Assembly: GCA_947311475.1 (NCBI GenBank)
Contig: CAMZLK010000071.1
Location: 1-44,276, forward strand
DNA length: 44,276 nucleotides
Source: an uncultured Desulfocapsa sp.
GTDB lineage: Bacteria; Desulfobacterota; Desulfobulbia; Desulfobulbales; Desulfocapsaceae
Reading direction: 5' to 3'
Both the position numbers and the translations under genes were made by a program. Shown in pieces: positions 29,005-38,269 of this stretch. Under the pieces are notes generated by a model. It was not told the origin of the DNA, did not search any database, and saw nothing but the letters and a program-made list of their open reading frames with translations. The stretch's first letter is position 1, and the number at the start of each line of letters is the position of its first letter.

Positions 29005-29996
29005 AAAAAATCACCAAGAGTGACCCCCAGCTGCAACAAGTCCAACACTTTAGTGGAACTTTCATTTTTGGCCCTCTCTTTCTATTTTGGAGTGGGTACT
29101 GCATCCTTGCAGGGCTCAATCTCCTGCCAATCACTACTGAAATGTTTTTATCTTTTAGATGGGACAACTTTATTAATCGATTACTTCCCAAATCTTTCAA
29201 CTGGGTAATTTTGCTACTCGGGTGTTTCCTTCTCCTCGTGAGCCTGATAATATTTATTAAAGGAATCCGTTCCTGGCTCAACAAACGCGAAAGGATTGCA
29301 TTGGCAAAACAGTACAGGCAACCATGGTTTCTAGATTACCCTTGGGACCCGAAAGGGATCCATGACAGAACTGGTAAAATCTGGATGCGCTCTTTATTTG
29401 CTGTCATCATTTTATCCATGATTATAACACCACTTAACTGGTATGCTTTTGCCCAGGGAACCATCCAGTTTGGACTACTTCTCATAGCTGCAATATTTTT
29501 TGATCTCATAATGTTGGTAGCTCTCTGGTCGCTCTGCTATTATATTTTGTATGCTGCCAAATATGGCAGTTCTTATATATCATTTTCCAAATTTCCATTT
29601 TTTCCCGGCGATAAAATGAAGGTTTCGTTTTCTCCAAATCGTTTTTCAGTTCTGGATTGCACAATGCGGTTTGTCAAAGAGGTTTTAGAAAAAGAATATC
29701 CTTCGGATGATGAAAAAACAATTATCTGCTATGAATTATATTGTGAACAGAGGCAGATCCAGACCTCGCCTAAATTCACAAAGGTACCAATTTCATTTGA
29801 TATTCCTGAAACCAGTCCAGTTTGGGACAATCAACTGAATGGAACAAAATCTATTTATTACTGGGAACTCGAAATCGAAGCTGAGCAACAAGGTGTTGAT
29901 TTTTCTACTTCATTCCTACTCCCAGTTTATCAAAAACCAGCGTCTCGGGCTGACAACGTCACGAGATCAAATCTTTACCCTGATATAGCTGAGTAG
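29001..29996 (+). CDS. Multi-pass membrane protein of unknown function
   Basis: 331-aa ORF with several hydrophobic segments (FIFGPLFLFWSGYCILAGL; VILLLGCFLLLVSLIIFI; SLFAVIILSMIITPLNWYAF; LLLIAAIFFDLIMLVALWSLCYYIL) and a soluble beta-rich C-terminus. Confidence 0.75.
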   Translation: MKKITKSDPQLQQVQHFSGTFIFGPLFLFWSGYCILAGLNLLPITTEMFLSFRWDNFINRLLPKSFNWVILLLGCFLLLVSLIIFIKGIRSWLNKRERIALAKQYRQPWFLDYPWDPKGIHDRTGKIWMRSLFAVIILSMIITPLNWYAFAQGTIQFGLLLIAAIFFDLIMLVALWSLCYYILYAAKYGSSYISFSKFPFFPGDKMKVSFSPNRFSVLDCTMRFVKEVLEKEYPSDDEKTIICYELYCEQRQIQTSPKFTKVPISFDIPETSPVWDNQLNGTKSIYYWELEIEAEQQGVDFSTSFLLPVYQKPASRADNVTRSNLYPDIAE

Positions 29997-30005
29997 CATA
30001 AGAAA

Positions 30006-30112
30006 GTAACTGCTCACAGCCAGCCCCTTTTTGCACGATCGCGCCTGCCCGCATAACGGGCTATAGCGAACAGGTGCGCTTGCACAAAGCTGGGACACCT
30101 GTGAGTAGTTAC
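30006..30112. repeat. Structured intergenic element bounded by 14-nt inverted repeats
   Basis: GTAACTGCTCACAG (30006-30019)/CTGTGAGTAGTTAC (30099-30112), 13/14 matching; inner CCAGC/GCTGG and GCCCG-cataa-CGGGC (30047-30061). Confidence 0.8.
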
Positions 30113-30248
30113 CATAGAAATTGTCATCGTATTGATTTTGCAATAAAAATCAAATTATATATTTTTTGATTGAACCCCTAAAAGCCGATCAAATATTATA
30201 AAAGTTCGGGAATGTTACAACGCAATCTTGATAAATCACAGGTGTATT

Positions 30249-30638
30249 TTACCAGATTCGCTTTACTTCATAACGGTCAAAAGCAGTATCGGCAGAAATG
30301 AAGACCATCTGTTCTGTCATGGCCTGTGCTACAAGCAGACGATCAAAGGGGTCCCGATGATGCAGGGGTAATATCTCTACTTTGCTGACGTGCCGAAAAG
30401 AGATCGGGAGTTGTTTGAAATTGTTGCTGGCCATATTTTGCGGGATGTATTTCTCAACAGGTAAAGAGAGCCGCATCTTGTTTATGGAACATTTGATGGC
30501 TATTTCCCAACTACTGACAAGGCTGAAATAACAGTCATTGTTCATGTCAGCGATGATTTCTTTTGCTCGTAAAGATAGCTTGGGAGAATCATCTACCCAC
30601 CAGATGAAGGTATGGGTGTCCAGTAGGAAAGTGTTCAC
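30249..30638 (-). CDS. PIN-domain toxin (VapC-like)
   Basis: LLDTHTFIWWVDDSPKLS...SSWEIAIK...LPLHHRDPFDRLLVAQAMTEQMVFISADTAFDRY. Confidence 0.92.
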   Translation of the reverse strand: MNTFLLDTHTFIWWVDDSPKLSLRAKEIIADMNNDCYFSLVSSWEIAIKCSINKMRLSLPVEKYIPQNMASNNFKQLPISFRHVSKVEILPLHHRDPFDRLLVAQAMTEQMVFISADTAFDRYEVKRIW

Positions 30639-30871
30639 ATATATTCCTTAAAATCATCTAAAGGAGCATCGAAATCGTCTGCCATTTCAAGGAGCTGGCC
30701 TTTCCCGGAGCCGGGGGATCGTTGTTTGGAAGAAGATGCCAGGGGAACAATCTTAACAACAGGTATATTTCCCTTTGAAATAATAACTTCTTCCCCAAGT
30801 AATGCTTTTTGAATAATTTCCGAAAAATGTGCTTTTGCTTCGGCTATATTGAGTTGAGCCACAGTGAACAC
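30635..30871 (-). CDS. Phd/YefM-type antitoxin; likely start at GTG 30862
   Basis: QLNIAEAKAHFSEIIQKALLGEEVIISKGNIPVVKIVPL; 4-nt overlap with toxin. AGGAGG overlaps the listed start, so GTG at 30862 (MAQLNIAEAK) fits better. Confidence 0.9.
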   Translation of the reverse strand: MFTVAQLNIAEAKAHFSEIIQKALLGEEVIISKGNIPVVKIVPLASSSKQRSPGSGKGQLLEMADDFDAPLDDFKEYM

Positions 30872-30878
30872 CTCCTAT

Positions 30879-30899
30879 ATGACCAACATAGTTGGTCAT
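30879..30899. promoter_or_regulatory. Palindromic operator upstream of the antitoxin gene
   Basis: ATGACCAAC-ata-GTTGGTCAT: perfect 9-bp arms just upstream of the TA operon. Confidence 0.7.
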
Positions 30900-30924
30900 G
30901 TGCAGATGTGCAAGGTTTTTAAGA

Positions 30925-31089
30925 GTTGATGGACTCGTAAAAACTCTTCATTTCTTTTGTTACTGCAAATTCCTGATATTTTCAACGTGCTTTAGTATGC
31001 CGAAATTATTCTCATAAGGTACTTATACCCCCTTGCGGGGTGTTAGGGATTTCCGTGCCTCGGATATGAACTTTTTACGAGCCCATCAA
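30925..31089. repeat. Family A intergenic repeat with an apparent internal insertion
   Basis: gttgatggactcgtaaaaactcttcattt...gatttccgtgcctcggatatgaactttttacgagcccatc; matches 7979-8131 but carries extra ctcataaggtacttatacccccttgcggggtgtta. Confidence 0.85.
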
Positions 31090-31112
31090 GAATTAACAAG
31101 TAGACGACAATC

Positions 31113-32663
31113 TTATTCCCATTCAATAGTAGCCGGAGGTTTTGAAGAAATGTCATAGACCACTCTGTTTACACCACGGACTTCGTTGATAATCCTGCTG
31201 GAAATAATACCAAGAAGATCGTAGGGGATTTTTGACCAGTCAGCAGTCATGGCATCTTTGGAATCGACAGAACGCAGGGCGATAACATTTTCATAGGTTC
31301 GGCCATCGCCCATGACCCCAACGGTCTGGATGGGAAGAAGAACTGCAAAAGACTGCCATACTTTACGGTACCAGCCGCTCTTTTTCATTTCTTCAAGTAC
31401 GATGACGTCTGCCTGACGAACAATGTTCAGTCGTTCTTTGCTTACTTCACCCATGATTCTGATTCCAAGGCCGGGGCCTGGAAATGGCTGGCGGTAGATG
31501 GCTTCTTCAGGCAATCCAAGTTCAAGTCCAAGTTCTCGAACCTCATCTTTAAAGAGTTCCCGGAGTGGTTCAATCAGATCAAGTTTCATTATTTCCGGCA
31601 GGCCCCCCACATTATGGTGGGACTTAATGGGAGCCTCACCCATAAATGACACCGATTCGATCACATCCGGATACAGGGTTCCCTGGGCAAGGTAGTTGAC
31701 TTCACCAAGTTTTGTCGCTTCCTCTTCAAATATCTTGATAAATCCAAGGCCGATTCGCTTTCTTTTTATTTCAGGGTCAAGGACTCCATCGAGCTCACTC
31801 AAAAAGAAATCGACAGCATCCACTGCAATGACTTGGAGATGGCTCTTTTCACGGAAAAATCTGAGGATGGATTCGCTCTCTCCGATACGCATCAGGCCAT
31901 TGTCCACATAAATACAGGTGAGTTGATCGCCAATCGCCTTGTGGACCAGGGCAGCAGTGACTGAAGAGTCAACACCGCCTGAGAGTGCGCAGATGACTTT
32001 ATTGGAACCCACTTTCTCCTGAATTCCCTTAACGGTGGACTCGATAAAGGAGGCCATGGTCCAGTTGGGACTGCATTTACATATCCCAAAGATGAAGTTG
32101 CGCAGAATGTCTGTGCCGATAAGAGTGTGTACAACTTCGGGGTGGAACTGTACTGCCACAAGAGGTTTTGAAGTGTGTCTAAGGGCAGCACACGGAGAAT
32201 GATCGCTCACTGCTGTGGTTTCAAATCCATCGGGGAGCATCTCGATTCGATCACCATGGCTCATCCATACCTGATGTTGGGGGACTTCCGGTTCAAGTCC
32301 TGCAAAAAGTCCTTCGGTGAAACGGACAGTGAGGTTTGCTTTACCAAATTCGTGTTTGTCCGCATTTTCAACTTTGCCACCAAGCTGCTGTGTCATGAGT
32401 TGTGCACCGTAGCAGATTCCAAGGACGGGTAGATCAAGATCAAAAATGGCTGGATCAGAAAGAGGGGAATCATCATCATAGACAGATCGTGGTCCACCTG
32501 ACATGATAATACCCGTGGGATTCATTTTTCTGATGGTTTCAAGGGGCGTTGAGAATGGATGGATCTCGCAATAGACTTTTTGCTCACGGATACGCCTTGC
32601 AATGAGTTGAGTGGTCTGGGAGCCAAAATCAAGAATGAGGATTTTTTCGTCATGTAAGTTCAT
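31113..32663 (-). CDS. guaA: GMP synthase (glutamine-hydrolysing)
   Basis: ILDFGSQTTQLIARRIREQKVYCEIHP, GICYGAQLM, ALSGGVDSSVTAALVHKAIG, C-terminal RVVYDISSKPPATIEWE. Confidence 0.98.
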   Translation of the reverse strand: MNLHDEKILILDFGSQTTQLIARRIREQKVYCEIHPFSTPLETIRKMNPTGIIMSGGPRSVYDDDSPLSDPAIFDLDLPVLGICYGAQLMTQQLGGKVENADKHEFGKANLTVRFTEGLFAGLEPEVPQHQVWMSHGDRIEMLPDGFETTAVSDHSPCAALRHTSKPLVAVQFHPEVVHTLIGTDILRNFIFGICKCSPNWTMASFIESTVKGIQEKVGSNKVICALSGGVDSSVTAALVHKAIGDQLTCIYVDNGLMRIGESESILRFFREKSHLQVIAVDAVDFFLSELDGVLDPEIKRKRIGLGFIKIFEEEATKLGEVNYLAQGTLYPDVIESVSFMGEAPIKSHHNVGGLPEIMKLDLIEPLRELFKDEVRELGLELGLPEEAIYRQPFPGPGLGIRIMGEVSKERLNIVRQADVIVLEEMKKSGWYRKVWQSFAVLLPIQTVGVMGDGRTYENVIALRSVDSKDAMTADWSKIPYDLLGIISSRIINEVRGVNRVVYDISSKPPATIEWE

Positions 32664-32675
32664 AGTATATCGTCT

Positions 32676-34139
32676 TTATGCTGTTCGGTAGTTGGGTGCT
32701 TCTTTTGTAATAATGACATCATGGACATGGGATTCACGCAGGCCGGAAGCTGAAATTTTAACAAAGCTTGCCTTTTCTCGTAATTCTTCAATGGTTGCTG
32801 CTCCAACATAGCCCATACCTGATCGTAATCCACCAAGGAGCTGGTAGATTACATTGGCAATGGGGCCGCGATAGGGAACCTTGCCTTCAATGCCCTCCGG
32901 GACAAGTTTGGATTGGCTGGAAACTTCGGATTGGAAATATCGATCCGAAGATCCTTGGCGCATGGCACCTAAAGATCCCATGCCACGATATCCTTTGTAG
33001 GTTCGTCCCTGGTAGAGAAATGTTTCTCCTGGTGTTTCATCGGTTCCTGCAAAGAGTGAACCTATCATAATGGCATGTGCTCCGCCACCAATGGCTTTGG
33101 CGAGCTCGCCCGAATGCTTGATGCCACCATCAGAGATAACTGGGACGCCGTATTTTGAGGCAACGCTCACGGCTTTCTGAATAGCTGTCATCTGCGGCAC
33201 ACCAACACCTGCAACAATACGTGTGGTACAGATAGAACCTGGACCAACACCAACTTTTACACAGCTGGCACCAGCTTTTATCAATGCTTCAGTTCCTTCT
33301 GCTGTGGCAACGTTTCCGGCTATTATTTGGAGGTCAGGAAATGTATTTCTGATTGTAGCAACTGCCTGCAGTACGCCCTGAGAGTGACCGTGTGCCGAAT
33401 CAACCACCACCACATCCACCCCGGCATCTACGAGAATCTTGGCATTAGCTTCAATATCTTTTCCAACACCGAGGGCTGCTCCCACGATAAGTCTGCCCAT
33501 ATCATCTTTGGCAGCAAGAGGGTATTTTTTGATTTTTTCAAGATCTTTAAAGGTGATCAGGCCGCTTAAGTTCCCTTCGTCGTCAACAACAAGAAGTTTT
33601 TCAATGCGATGTTCGTGGAGCAGGGCTTTGGAATGTTTCAAATCTATACCGACATGTGCTGTCACAAGATTTTTGCTGGTCATGACATCCCCTACGCGTA
33701 GATCGTTATCGGATACAAAACGAAGGTCACGATTGGTGACAATTCCAACAAGCTTGCCTTCTCGAAGCACTGGCAGCCCGGAGATTTTGTATCGTGCCAT
33801 GATCTTTTCCACGTCACCTACAGAATGGTCCTCTTTTACGGTGATCGGATCAACGATCATTCCGGATTCTGATTTTTTAACCCGTTCAACTTCTCTGGCC
33901 TGGAGCTCAATGGACATATTTTTGTGGATTATGCCAAGGCCTCCTTCACGTGCCATGGCGATAGCTGTGCGATGTTCAGTCACGGAATCCATGGCCGCAC
34001 TGATCAGAGGAGAATTCAGTTTGATGGTCTGAGTGAGTTTCGTGGCAAGGGATACTTCATTTGGAAGAATCTGTGAGGCTGCAGGGCAGAGGAGAAGATC
34101 GTCAAAGGTGAGGGCGACTTCTAAATTATCGGACAGCAT
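32676..34139 (-). CDS. guaB: Inosine-5'-monophosphate dehydrogenase
   Basis: [17 protein letters not shown] pair, [53 protein letters not shown]. Confidence 0.98.
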   Translation of the reverse strand: MLSDNLEVALTFDDLLLCPAASQILPNEVSLATKLTQTIKLNSPLISAAMDSVTEHRTAIAMAREGGLGIIHKNMSIELQAREVERVKKSESGMIVDPITVKEDHSVGDVEKIMARYKISGLPVLREGKLVGIVTNRDLRFVSDNDLRVGDVMTSKNLVTAHVGIDLKHSKALLHEHRIEKLLVVDDEGNLSGLITFKDLEKIKKYPLAAKDDMGRLIVGAALGVGKDIEANAKILVDAGVDVVVVDSAHGHSQGVLQAVATIRNTFPDLQIIAGNVATAEGTEALIKAGASCVKVGVGPGSICTTRIVAGVGVPQMTAIQKAVSVASKYGVPVISDGGIKHSGELAKAIGGGAHAIMIGSLFAGTDETPGETFLYQGRTYKGYRGMGSLGAMRQGSSDRYFQSEVSSQSKLVPEGIEGKVPYRGPIANVIYQLLGGLRSGMGYVGAATIEELREKASFVKISASGLRESHVHDVIITKEAPNYRTA

Positions 34140-34192
34140 GGGAGCTCCTTGAGTAAGAATTCAAAAAAAGTAGGGGAAACAGAATGAAATAT

Positions 34193-34353
34193 TGATGGAC
34201 TTGTAAAAACTCTTCATTTGTTTCGTTGTTATATTTTTGTTTGATTTCAACGTACCTTGGTACGTCGATATTAAAAAAAATATGCACCTCGCATATGAAT
34301 CTTTTTACTTAGCCATCGGGATTTTACCCTTCTTACGAGTTTGTCAAATATTG
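34193..34353. repeat. Family A intergenic repeat
   Basis: tgatggacttgtaaaaactcttcattt...caacgtaccttggtacgtcga...atatgcacctcgcatatga...acttagccatcggg...cttacgagtttgtcaaatattg; the 3' half resembles the left arm of 1-264. Confidence 0.85.
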
Positions 34354-34508
34354 ATTTTCAATCCAGTATCATCCGATACAGTTTTGTGGAGCAGGTACAA
34401 CTTCTTAGCTATTTTAGCACTGAACCGGGAAAGGTCAAAACATTATTACGTTTTGCCTTCTTGGGCCAAGTGTGCTCTATTGAAGCCCAATTTAAAAGGA
34501 GAATATCG

Positions 34509-35120
34509 ATGTTACTCGCAATAAATCCACATAATCCTCAACAGAGACTGATTCAACAGGTTGTAGATCGTTTGCAGCGCGGGGCCGTAATGTGCTATCC
34601 GACAGATACAGGTTATGGGATTGGTTGCGATTTTTCCAGCCGGAAGGCTGTGAAAAGAATTGCTCAGATTAAGCACAGGCCAAAGGGGAAGCCTTTTTCT
34701 TTTATGTGCTCAGATCTAAAGCATATCAGCAAGTTTGCCCATGTCTCCAATATCGCATATCGACTTCTGAAAAAGAATCTTCCAGGGCCATATACCTTCG
34801 TTCTGCCTGGTACTAAACTGGTTCCAAAGGCCATGTTTACCAAACAGAAAACGGTGGGTATCAGGGTTCCGGAAAACCCGATCTGTCAAATGCTCCTTCA
34901 AACATTGGGTAATCCTATTATCACCACATCATTACCTGGTGAAGAGGGGGAAGTTGTCGCTTCTGATCCTTATGATATCGACTGTCTGTATGGGAAGCTG
35001 GTGGATCTGATAATCGATGGTGGTGATATCTTCTCAGATCCTTCATCCCTTGTTGACCTTACAGGAGATTATCCAGTGGTTCTCCGCGAAGGTAAAGGGG
35101 ACGTAACTCCTTTTTTGTAA
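34509..35120 (+). CDS. YciO/Sua5/YrdC-family protein (ORF-track start 34341 is too far upstream)
   Basis: AVMCYPTDTGYGIGCDFSSRKAVKRIAQIKHRPKGKPFSFMCSDL; RBS aaaggagaat before ATG at 34509. Confidence 0.92.
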   Translation: MLLAINPHNPQQRLIQQVVDRLQRGAVMCYPTDTGYGIGCDFSSRKAVKRIAQIKHRPKGKPFSFMCSDLKHISKFAHVSNIAYRLLKKNLPGPYTFVLPGTKLVPKAMFTKQKTVGIRVPENPICQMLLQTLGNPIITTSLPGEEGEVVASDPYDIDCLYGKLVDLIIDGGDIFSDPSSLVDLTGDYPVVLREGKGDVTPFL

Positions 35121-35148
35121 TACTTAGAGTCTCCATCCCCACTGTAAT

Positions 35149-35241
35149 GATGAACTCGTAAAAAAATGAAAAATGGGATGAAATTGCAGCAACGAAGGAG
35201 ATGAAGAGTTTTCGAAGTCTGCGTTTATCTACGAGTTCATC
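35149..35241. repeat. Short family A element with perfect 12-bp terminal inverted repeats
   Basis: GATGAACTCGTA (35149-35160)/TACGAGTTCATC (35230-35241); interior shares gcaacgaaggagatgaagagttt with 11750-11908. Confidence 0.85.
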
Positions 35242-35277
35242 GGAAATGCCGAAACATATATTGTGTATTACACTTCT

Positions 35278-35556
35278 TCACTCCTGTATAAGTGCTTCTT
35301 TCAATGATTTACTCATGGTGAAGTGAATGGTTTTTCGCTCTGGAATGTTCATGATTGTTCCAGTTTTGGGATTCTTGGTACAGCGTGCCTTTCTTTTTCT
35401 CACAGCAAAACTTCCAAAGCCTCTAAGCTCGATACGGCGGTCAGCTTTGAGGGCATCTTCCATGGTTTTAAGCATGATGTCGAGCGCTATGCTCACATCA
35501 TTCTTGTGGAGGGAAAGGTCACTGCTTACTTCATTAACAAGTTCTTTTTTTAACAT
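35278..35556 (-). CDS. HU/IHF-family DNA-binding protein
   Basis: KKELVNEVSSDLSLHKNDVSIALDIMLKTMEDAL...RIELRGFGSFAVRKRKARCTKNPKTGTIMNIPERKTIHFTMSKSLKEAL; next to rpsA. Confidence 0.95.
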   Translation of the reverse strand: MLKKELVNEVSSDLSLHKNDVSIALDIMLKTMEDALKADRRIELRGFGSFAVRKRKARCTKNPKTGTIMNIPERKTIHFTMSKSLKEALIQE

Positions 35557-35578
35557 GGCTATTACAAATCTCAGGTAT

Positions 35579-35625
35579 AAAAAAAAGTTGTTTTACCGAA
35601 AATATTTCTATCCCGGTAAAACAAC
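35579..35625 (-). terminator. Rho-independent terminator of rpsA
   Basis: GTTGTTTTACCG (35588-35599)/CGGTAAAACAAC (35614-35625), followed on the minus strand by a T-tract. Confidence 0.88.
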
Positions 35626-35653
35626 CTGTTGATTCTAGATCACGGCTGGTATT

Positions 35654-37393
35654 TTACTTCTCTTCAGTGGGAGCCTCGTCTTTATCGTCACTGGCGGCTG
35701 CTTTGAGTAGATCACCAAAAGTGGAAGGAGCTGCGGCGGCTGCCTCTTCCTTCTTCTTGGCATAATTCTCAGCCGCTCCCTCTTCACCGTCTTCTTCAAG
35801 AGTTTTGATGGAGAGTCCGATTTTTCTGTCCTTGGCAGACACATTGATAATAATGGCTTTCAGCGTATCACCTACTTCATACATTCCAATGGGGGTCTTA
35901 ATTTTATCCTTGGAGATTTCAGAAACATGAACTAGTCCTTCAATACCTTCTTGTAGTTGTACAAATACACCAAAGTCGGTGACATTGGTAATTTTTCCTT
36001 CAATGATGGTACCTGAAGGGAAGTTGTTGTATGCCGCCTGCCATGGATCCGGCTCAAGCTGTTTAATACCAAGTGAGAATCGCTCGTGCTCTTTATCAAT
36101 CTTTAATACAACAGCCTGGATGGTCTCGCCCTTGGCATATTTCTCGGAAGGATGCTTGATGCGCTCGGTCCATGAAAGATCAGATACATGGATAAGTCCG
36201 TCAATGCCTTCTTCGATTCCGATAAAGATGCCGAAGTCAGTGATATTTTTAACTTTACCCTCAATAACAGACCCAACAGGGTAGTTGTCGGTAACCAGAT
36301 CCCAGGGGTTGGGAAGAAGTTGTTTCATACCAAGTGAGATACGCTTGGTCTCAGGCTCAATATTGAGTACCATGATCTCAAGCTCGTCACCAACGGTAAC
36401 CATCTTGGATGGATGGCGAGGTTTTTTGGACCATGTCATTTCAGATACGTGAATCAGACCTTCAACACCTTCTTCAAGCTCTACAAAGACACCATAATCG
36501 GTAATGGAGACAACTTTTCCCACGGTTTTCTCGCCAACGGGGAAGCGCTCTGCAACGGTTGCCCATGGATCAGCTTTAAGCTGTTTAACACCCAAAGAGA
36601 CTCTGTCATGTTCTTTGTCATATTTGAGAACTTTAACTTCCAGTTCCTGGCCAACTTTGTATAATTTGGCAGGATGGGAAACGCGTCCCCAGGAAAGGTC
36701 TGTGATATGGCAGAGACCGTCCATGCCACCCATGTCAATGAAGAGACCGTAATCGGTAATATTGGTAATTGCTCCCTTGATGATCTGTCCTTCTTCAAGG
36801 ACTGAACGCATTTTCTCGCGAAGTTTGGCACGTGCCTCTTCGAGAATTGCACGACGGGAAATAACCACATTGTTCCGCTTGCGGTTAAATTTAAGAATTT
36901 TGAAATCAAAAGCCTCTCCGATGAGAGCATCGAGGTCTTTAACAGGTCGCAGGTCGATCTGAGAATAGGGGAGGAAAGCAGGAACGCCGATATTAACGGA
37001 CATACCGCCTTTAACGCGATTCTCGATTTTTCCTTCAATGGTTTCATCTGCTTCCTGGATCTTGGCAATATCTTCCCACACTTTAATAGCTATGGCTTTG
37101 TCCCGTGACAGAAGGAGACCACCTTCATCTTTGCGGCGTTCTACAAAAACTTCAAATGTGTCGCCAACATTAAATTCAATGCCTTCGTCCAGTTGGAATT
37201 CGGATTTGGCAATATAGCTCTCTGCTTTGTCTCCGACATCTACAAGGACATAATCGTCCACAGTACCGATGATGGTACCGATGGCAACGTCACCGACGTT
37301 AATCACTGTATTGTTTTCTTCCATTTCGAAGAGTTCTGCAAAACTCATCTCTTCTTCGTTGTCCTGGCTTGCTTGGTTAAGTTCCTCTGTCAT
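35654..37393 (-). CDS. rpsA: 30S ribosomal protein S1
   Basis: Tandem S1 domains (ITDYGLFIDMGGMDGLCHITDLSWGRVSHP; ITDYGVFVELEEGVEGLIHVSEMTWSKKPRHPSK; ITDFGIFIGIEEGIDGLIHVSDLSW). Confidence 0.97.
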   Translation of the reverse strand: MTEELNQASQDNEEEMSFAELFEMEENNTVINVGDVAIGTIIGTVDDYVLVDVGDKAESYIAKSEFQLDEGIEFNVGDTFEVFVERRKDEGGLLLSRDKAIAIKVWEDIAKIQEADETIEGKIENRVKGGMSVNIGVPAFLPYSQIDLRPVKDLDALIGEAFDFKILKFNRKRNNVVISRRAILEEARAKLREKMRSVLEEGQIIKGAITNITDYGLFIDMGGMDGLCHITDLSWGRVSHPAKLYKVGQELEVKVLKYDKEHDRVSLGVKQLKADPWATVAERFPVGEKTVGKVVSITDYGVFVELEEGVEGLIHVSEMTWSKKPRHPSKMVTVGDELEIMVLNIEPETKRISLGMKQLLPNPWDLVTDNYPVGSVIEGKVKNITDFGIFIGIEEGIDGLIHVSDLSWTERIKHPSEKYAKGETIQAVVLKIDKEHERFSLGIKQLEPDPWQAAYNNFPSGTIIEGKITNVTDFGVFVQLQEGIEGLVHVSEISKDKIKTPIGMYEVGDTLKAIIINVSAKDRKIGLSIKTLEEDGEEGAAENYAKKKEEAAAAAPSTFGDLLKAAASDDKDEAPTEEK

Positions 37394-37476
37394 GGTTTCT
37401 ACTCTTCTTGCGGCCTAATGATTACGACCAGGTGTTAAGGTTATTGTTGAGCGATGCATATCATCAACTCTAAAAA

Positions 37477-37514
37477 GAAGAAAGGTTACAGCTTGAAAAC
37501 CGTAACCATTCTTC
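37477..37514. promoter_or_regulatory. Hairpin in the rpsA upstream region
   Basis: GAAGAAAGGTTAC (37477-37489)/GTAACCATTCTTC (37502-37514), 12/13 complementary, about 85-120 nt upstream of rpsA. Confidence 0.5.
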
Positions 37515-37673
37515 AGTGAAACATCCTTTTATAGCAAAAGAGAAATGGAAAGACAAGAACTTCTTGAGTGGAAATGAAAAAAATATATGTGTTTATGGAC
37601 GAAGACAAGGGGAGTTAGGTGTACTCTGCAATGTCTTCGAGACAGGTGCTTTTTACGACGCCATCAAAGCATA

Positions 37674-38123
37674 TCAGTTGATCAGCGTTTTTATAATATC
37701 CTTCTTTCCGATGATACCAACAAGTTTCCCCTCTTCCAGCACAGGGAGTGTGTGGATGTTTTCTTCTGCCATGATGGTTGCGATTTCATCAAGCTGGGTG
37801 TCAGATGATACTGTTTTGGGTGATCCACTGCATATCTCGGATACTTTTGATCCAGCAATCTTTTTCATTTCAGCTTCCATTTTATCCGGATTTTCCAGAT
37901 AGAAAACAGAGTCAAGAATGGTTACAACTGTGGGGATGTGGAGTTTTTTGGATTGATCAATAAGATCACTTTCGGTTACCACAGCAATGACTTTGTCATC
38001 ATCATTAAGAACCGGGGCTCCACTGATATTGTTGCTGGTGAGTAGTTTTGCCAGTTCGGAAACCGGGGTAGTCCCACGAACGGAAATGATGTCTGTGGTC
38101 ATAATATCTTTGGCTTTAAGCAT
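37674..38123 (-). CDS. Tandem CBS-domain protein
   Basis: MLKAKDIMTTDIISVRGTTPVSELAKLLTSNNISGAPVLNDDDKVIAVVTESDLI...IMAEENIHTLPVLEEGKLVGIIGKKDIIKTL. Confidence 0.95.
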   Translation of the reverse strand: MLKAKDIMTTDIISVRGTTPVSELAKLLTSNNISGAPVLNDDDKVIAVVTESDLIDQSKKLHIPTVVTILDSVFYLENPDKMEAEMKKIAGSKVSEICSGSPKTVSSDTQLDEIATIMAEENIHTLPVLEEGKLVGIIGKKDIIKTLIN

Positions 38124-38269
38124 TAGTTTCTCCTGATTGTGTATTTATTTGCAGAACCTTTTACGGGTTTATAATTCTTCAGGATCTGTGAGGCAATTAT
38201 ACCATTTTCCATGCAGGATCACAGAAATAAACATGATGTTGCCGGAGAGAAAGGTGGAGTGTTTGCCTG

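Noticed and set aside
30006-30112. Integron attC site
   Set aside because: Structure is suggestive, but the GTTRRRY/RYYYAAC core boxes do not fit (GTTACCA) and no integrase is visible in the window. Kept only as an alternative.
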